From NCBI GenBank assembly GCA_900769875.1, contig CAAGII010000062.1:1-16540 (forward strand): DNA of 16,540 nucleotides, read 5' to 3'. Each line of letters begins with the position of its first letter. Position 1 is the stretch's first letter. The notes below the pieces were generated by a model. That model saw only the letters and a list, made by a program, of their open reading frames with translations, did no database searches and was not told the DNA's origin. Source of the DNA: Clostridia bacterium. GTDB taxonomy: Bacteria; Bacillota; Clostridia; Christensenellales; Aristaeellaceae. A program made the position numbers and the translations under genes. Positions 14,043 to 16,540 of this stretch are shown one piece after another.

Positions 14043-14474
14043 TACAATGTACAATCTGGCATAACCAGATATGACAACTATAACCAGTTTGTCCAGCAAA
14101 CAAACAACCATCACAGCAACGCAAAGCTCTGTATAGGTTTTCTACTTCTATCTATTTGCTTGCCGCCACTGTAAATCAGATTTGAAAAAACTCTGCACCT
14201 GGTATACACTCTGATAAAACCCTGATTGGAGTGGAGGTTGGGGTGGAAACCAACACCCGGAGATGATCTGCTGAGGTGCGCTGTTGACGGTACAATAGCC
14301 ATAACACCACTCAACAGATAGCATACGCTTCCGCTGCTCGATATCATGTGCGCAGTGTAACATGGAAACCATAAAATAACTTGAAAAACCGGAAATGATT
14401 TTTGAATGATGGCCCGCTGCCGCTTGCTCTTATTTCCGCATTTCGTTCAGCTTGCGGTGAATTTGCTTTTCAAC

Positions 14475-14521
14475 GTAACATAGCCCTTCACTCTTCATGA
14501 GTGAGGGGCCTCATATGTTAC
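14475..14521. repeat. Large imperfect hairpin
   Basis: The outer stem GTAACATA (14475-14482) pairs with TATGTTAC (14514-14521). The inner stem GCCCTTCACTC (14483-14493) pairs with GAGTGAGGGGC (14499-14509), with one wobble and loop TTCAT. A 4-nt bulge, CTCA, separates them. There is no T-run after it, so it is not a standard terminator. It could be an element end, a small mobile hairpin or an RNA structure. Confidence 0.55.
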
Positions 14522-14606
14522 TACGATAAGGAAGGATTTAGCTGAGCACATTTATTATTGGATAATGTGATCGACATTGGACGCATACAGGAGACCATCC
14601 CAAGAA

Positions 14607-14635
14607 TTGTGTAAACCTCCAAGCAGGTGTAGAAT
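14607..14635 (+). promoter_or_regulatory. Internal promoter of the IS256-family element
   Basis: -35 TTGTGT (14607-14612) overlapping the element's left end, a 17-bp spacer, and -10 TAGAAT (14630-14635). Transcription would start near 14642, upstream of the ribosome site but downstream of the left arm of the inverted repeat at 14612-14659. Confidence 0.55.
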
Positions 14636-14659
14636 AAGAGACATCAGTTAGGAGGTTTA
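14612..14659 (+). promoter_or_regulatory. Inverted repeat covering the ribosome binding site of the IS256-type transposase
   Basis: TAAACCTCC (14612-14620) is the perfect reverse complement of GGAGGTTTA (14651-14659), which contains the AGGAGG ribosome site and runs up to the start region. One further wobble pair extends it. Only transcripts that begin upstream of 14612 contain both arms. Confidence 0.6.
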
Positions 14660-14664
14660 TGAGT

Positions 14665-15012
14665 ATGTCAAGAAAGAACCGCAGTCCGGAAGAAAACGCG
14701 CGGCGAGCGAAGATTCGCGAGCTGCTGCAGGAAGCCAACATCACCAGCATGGCAGATATCCAGAGCCTGTTCAAGGAGACCATCGCAGAATTCATGGAAA
14801 ACGGACTGGAAGCAGAACTGGATGAAGAACTCGGTTACAGCAAATACGATTACCGCAACAAGGAAACGGACAACTCCCGGAATGGTCACAGCAGCAAAAA
14901 GCTGAAAACCAGCTTCGGAGATGTGGAAGTCAGCACTCCGCGGGATCGGAAGGGCGAGTTTGAGCCGCAGCTGCTCAAGAAGAACCAAACCAGCATCAGC
15001 CAGGACATCGAG
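14665..15012 (+). pseudogene. IS256-family transposase, N-terminal 116 residues (disrupted)
   Basis: The start of a mutator-type DDE transposase (Pfam PF00872): MSRKNRSPEENARRAKIREL, then DEELGYSKYDYRNKETDNSR and FGDVEVSTPRDRKGEFEPQL, all characteristic of the family's N-terminal DNA-binding part. I chose the ATG at 14665, 9 nt after AGGAGG; the ATG at 14659 is too close. Recognisable sequence stops at SQDIE (15012). The frame continues as unrelated residues of the inserted IS66 end until 15144. Full proteins have about 400 residues, so the catalytic Asp/Asp/Glu part is missing here and no active enzyme can be made. Confidence 0.85.
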
Positions 15013-15051
15013 GTAACCGTCAAATCCTCCCGCACCTACCCCACATCATCC

Positions 15052-15179
15052 GCTCCCCCTGATAATATAGAGAGACTCTACACAGTATCGGCGAGTCGCG
15101 GCGACTGCAGGGATAGTATCCACACAGTAGCGGCGAGTCAGTGATACTGTGCGGAGAGTATCCGTTAGTCAGGGGGAGC
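15052..15179 (+). promoter_or_regulatory. Long-range inverted repeat pairing with the tnpA ribosome binding site
   Basis: GCTCCCCCTGA (15052-15062) is the perfect reverse complement of TCAGGGGGAGC (15169-15179), which is the ribosome site 4 bp before the tnpA ATG. Transcripts entering from outside would contain both arms and could fold; a transcript starting after 15062 would not. GATAATAT just after the left arm is -10-like, but I see no convincing -35. Confidence 0.55.
15081..15164 (+). repeat. Two 42-bp imperfect tandem repeats in the IS66 leader
   Basis: 15081-15122 and 15123-15164 match at 31 of 42 positions; the cores CACAGTA[TG]CGGCGAGTC and GGA[TG]AGTATCC are the best conserved. The first unit contains the palindrome GGATAGTATCC and AGTCGC-G-GCGACT. 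They may bind a protein of the element or form RNA structure between the arms of the larger inverted repeat. Confidence 0.65.
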
Positions 15180-15183
15180 ATAT

Positions 15184-15513
15184 ATGGAAACAGGGCTTCA
15201 GACAGTCAAGCAACAGCGAAAGCTAAGCGAGTGGGCGGAGCGGGTATCCGCATGCCTGAGCAGCGGTCTGAGCGTCAAGACATGGTGCCGGGAAAACGGC
15301 GTCAGTGAGCAGATGTACTACAAGTGGCAGCGGCGGCTGTATGAGCTGGCGCAAGAAGAGCGCGAGGGTGGTTTTGCTGAAATCACCCCAATCCGGCGGA
15401 CGCCAGACAGTATCGCTGTCACCGTGCAAATCGGCGACGCAGAGTTGGCCGTCCACAACGGCGCAGACGCCGCTACCGTAGAGGCTGTGCTGCGAGCGGT
15501 GAAGTCATGCTGA
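15184..15513 (+). CDS. tnpA: IS66 family accessory transposition protein TnpA (helix-turn-helix)
   Basis: A 109-residue first protein of the IS66 element. The N-terminal half resembles a Tnp_1/IS3-OrfA-type helix-turn-helix: LSEWAERVSACLSSGLSVKTWCRENGVSEQMYYKWQRRLYEL (about residues 14-55), with the SVKTWCRENGVSEQMYYKWQ signature typical of IS66 TnpA. The C-terminal half is an acidic beta-rich domain. The ribosome site is GGGGGAG, 5 nt before the ATG. The stop overlaps the start of tnpB (ATGCTGA), so the two are probably translationally coupled. TnpA is needed with TnpB and TnpC for transposition in studied IS66 members. Confidence 0.88.
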   Translation: METGLQTVKQQRKLSEWAERVSACLSSGLSVKTWCRENGVSEQMYYKWQRRLYELAQEEREGGFAEITPIRRTPDSIAVTVQIGDAELAVHNGADAATVEAVLRAVKSC

Positions 15514-15863
15514 GCGACTTCACAGGTGCAGAGAAGGTGTACATTTGCTGCGGGTACACCGACCTCCGTCAGGGAATCGACGGGCTGTCTGCGCTGGTGC
15601 GGCTGGAATTTGACCTGGATCCGTTCAGCAACACATTGTTTCTGTTTTGCGGACGGCGTCGGGATCGGATCAAAGCTCTGTACTGGGAAGGCAACGGCTT
15701 CGTGCTGCTGTACAAGCGCCTGGAATCCGGCATCTTCCAGTGGCCGAGGAAAGAAAGCGAAGCCCGCGCACTGACGCCCCAGCAGTACCGCTGGCTCATG
15801 GAGGGATTGAGCATCGACCAGCCCAAGGCGCACAAGCCAGTCAAGGGACTGGAAATCGTGTAA
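15507..15863 (+). CDS. tnpB: IS66 family insertion sequence protein TnpB
   Basis: A 118-residue protein of the IS66 Orf2 family (Pfam PF05717), with the family signature spread over the length: KVYICCGYTDLRQGIDGLSA (about 10-29), DPFSNTLFLFCGRRRDRIK (about 38-56), and LYWEGNGFVLLYKRLESG followed by FQWP. Length and sequence are full. This is not the RNA-guided nuclease also named TnpB; it is an accessory protein of unknown mechanism. Its start overlaps the tnpA stop by 7 nt. A 135-bp gap precedes tnpC. Confidence 0.93.
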   Translation: MLSDFTGAEKVYICCGYTDLRQGIDGLSALVRLEFDLDPFSNTLFLFCGRRRDRIKALYWEGNGFVLLYKRLESGIFQWPRKESEARALTPQQYRWLMEGLSIDQPKAHKPVKGLEIV

Positions 15864-15926
15864 CTCCCGAAAATGCAGCGGAAATACAGCCCACGTTTTG
15901 GTGAGATACCGGTTTCCTCTGTCCAA

Positions 15927-15960
15927 TTTGCTGCGGATATGGTATCATGGAAGCAGCAAA
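15927..15960 (+). promoter_or_regulatory. Inverted repeat with extended -10-like element between tnpB and tnpC
   Basis: TTTGCTGC (15927-15934) and GCAGCAAA (15953-15960) form a perfect 8-bp inverted repeat. Its 18-nt loop contains TGGTATCAT (15940-15948), an extended -10-like element, with no good -35. This may be a separate, repressible promoter for tnpC, or an mRNA hairpin before the tnpC ribosome site. Confidence 0.4.
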
Positions 15961-15998
15961 TACGAGGCAACAGATCGCCGCAGGACGGAGGGAAACGC

Positions 15999-16540
15999 AT
16001 GGCACAAAAACCCGAAGAGCATGCTGCCGACATGGTTTCCCGCGAGGAATACGAGCAGCTTCAGGCCGACCTGAATGCGTCCCAGAGCAAGGTGTCTGAG
16101 TTGGAACAGCAGGTGAATGCACTGACGGAAGCGCTGCGACTGGCGCAGCACAAGCGGTTCGGAGCGTCCAGCGAAAAGACAGTGGACGACGGCAGTCAGC
16201 AGCTGAGCTTCCTGTTCAACGAGGCCGAGGTCATTTCTGACCATGAGGCTGCACAGGATAAGCAGGAAACCCTTGTCGCGGCGCACAAACGCCACAAGAA
16301 GCACGAATACACCCTGGATAATCTGCCGGAAGGTGTGGCAACAGAAGTCATTGAGCACCGCATTCCGCAAGAAGAGCTGGAATGCCCTATCTGCGGGGAA
16401 ACCATGCAAGAGATCGGTAAAGAGGTCGTGCGCAAGCTCAAGATCATCCCGGCACGGGTGGTTGTAGTGGAGCATCGCTATTACGCATATGCCTGCCGCC
16501 GGTGTGATACCGAGGGGATTGAAACTCCCGTTACCAGTGC
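15999..16540 (+). CDS. tnpC: IS66 family transposase TnpC, 5' part (runs off window)
   Basis: The first 180 residues of the DDE transposase of the IS66 element, starting at the ATG at 15999 with GGACGGAGGG upstream. The order of parts is that of the family: a coiled-coil segment with heptad leucines (about residues 20-50, YEQLQADLNASQ...SELEQQVNALTEALR), the conserved HKRFGASSEK (about 51-60), an acidic linker, then the zinc-finger region CPICGE (about 131-136) and, after KIIPARVVVVEHRYYAYACRRC, the second cysteine pair CRRC. The catalytic core would follow outside the window. No stop or frameshift is seen in the visible part, so the element may be intact. Confidence 0.92.
   Translation, partial: MAQKPEEHAADMVSREEYEQLQADLNASQSKVSELEQQVNALTEALRLAQHKRFGASSEKTVDDGSQQLSFLFNEAEVISDHEAAQDKQETLVAAHKRHKKHEYTLDNLPEGVATEVIEHRIPQEELECPICGETMQEIGKEVVRKLKIIPARVVVVEHRYYAYACRRCDTEGIETPVTS

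Larger units (their letters stand above)
13511..14603. other. Gene-poor junction region of an integrated element
   Basis: About 1.1 kb, clearly more AT-rich than the flanks, with no ORF I would call a gene. The longest open frames (minus strand 13538-13723, 14111-14347 and 14148-14372) lack domains and ribosome sites. It holds direct repeats, a second tRNA-like fragment and strong hairpins, listed separately. The sequence GCCTTATTTTACT (13534-13546) has a counterpart GCTTGATTTTACT (13899-13911), each a short way beyond a tRNA-like fragment, so the two stretches look like related recombination junctions. Confidence 0.55.
14604..15012 (+). mobile_element. IS256-family element, 5' part, interrupted by an IS66-family element
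   Basis: The left terminus is placed at about 14604 (GAATTGTGTAAACC), because IS256-type ends commonly contain a GTGTAAA core; the exact base is uncertain. The transposase reading frame is intact until 15012, where a GTAACCG terminus of an IS66-type element begins. The remainder of this element should follow the IS66 element outside the window. Confidence 0.7.
15013..16540 (+). mobile_element. IS66-family insertion sequence, 5' part (continues beyond window)
   Basis: The left end GTAACCGTCAAATCCTCC begins at 15013; IS66-type ends typically start GTAA. It carries the family's three-gene set in order and orientation: tnpA, tnpB and tnpC. It is inserted in the IS256-type transposase gene right after ACATCGAG (15005-15012). 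IS66 elements make 8-bp target duplications, so this 8-mer is expected again after the right end. Confidence 0.85.

Noticed and set aside
14111..14372. Two overlapping minus-strand open frames of 78 and 74 codons
   Set aside because: They overlap each other in different frames, have no ribosome site, and their composition (many Cys, Trp, Gln) matches no domain I know.
15507..15863. TnpB as an RNA-guided (IS200/IS605-type) nuclease with an omega RNA
   Set aside because: It is the unrelated 118-residue IS66 Orf2 protein with no RuvC or zinc-finger parts.

Overview
The window looks like chromosomal DNA of a GC-rich member of the Clostridia/Firmicutes, probably gut-associated. This is inferred from family content: ATPase-less CUT1 sugar importers, an LplABC-type importer, a YesM/YesN-like two-component system, strong AGGAGG-type ribosome binding sites, sigma-A-like promoters, and IS66 and IS256-family elements. 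No taxonomic marker gene is present, so the lineage is a guess.

Layout. (1) 1-2678, plus strand: the end of a CUT1 sugar importer operon (3' part of a solute-binding protein, an intra-operon hairpin, two permeases). (2) 2682-4262, minus strand: a cytosolic beta-lactamase-fold serine hydrolase with its own terminator and promoter. (3) 4418-6961, plus: a promoter with a 40-bp regulatory box, two tiny overlapping ORFs, a 6-TM histidine kinase and a response regulator with an AraC-type DNA-binding domain, closed by a terminator. (4) 7016-9486, plus: a second promoter carrying the same 40-bp box (32 of 40 positions identical), then a PspC-domain protein, two small membrane-type ORFs, a DUF4097 beta-helix protein and a flavodoxin-like protein, then a terminator. 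The shared box suggests that the two-component system controls itself and this envelope-stress-like operon. (5) 9495-13228, minus: an LplA/LplB/LplC-type importer operon with promoter, intra-operon hairpin and terminator. (6) 13433-14603: a terminator, the 45-nt 3' piece of tRNA-Arg(ACG), and about 1.1 kb of AT-richer, gene-poor DNA with a second tRNA-like fragment, two sets of 11-bp-period direct repeats and large hairpins. This reads as the boundary of an integrated element, or of two stacked ones. (7) 14604-16540: the 5' part of an IS256-family element interrupted by an IS66-family element (tnpA, tnpB, start of tnpC) that runs off the window.

Most notable are the duplicated operator tying the two-component system to the PspC/DUF4097 operon, the tRNA-fragment junction with paired 11-bp repeats, and inverted repeats in both IS elements that would hide the transposase ribosome binding site only in transcripts entering from outside.
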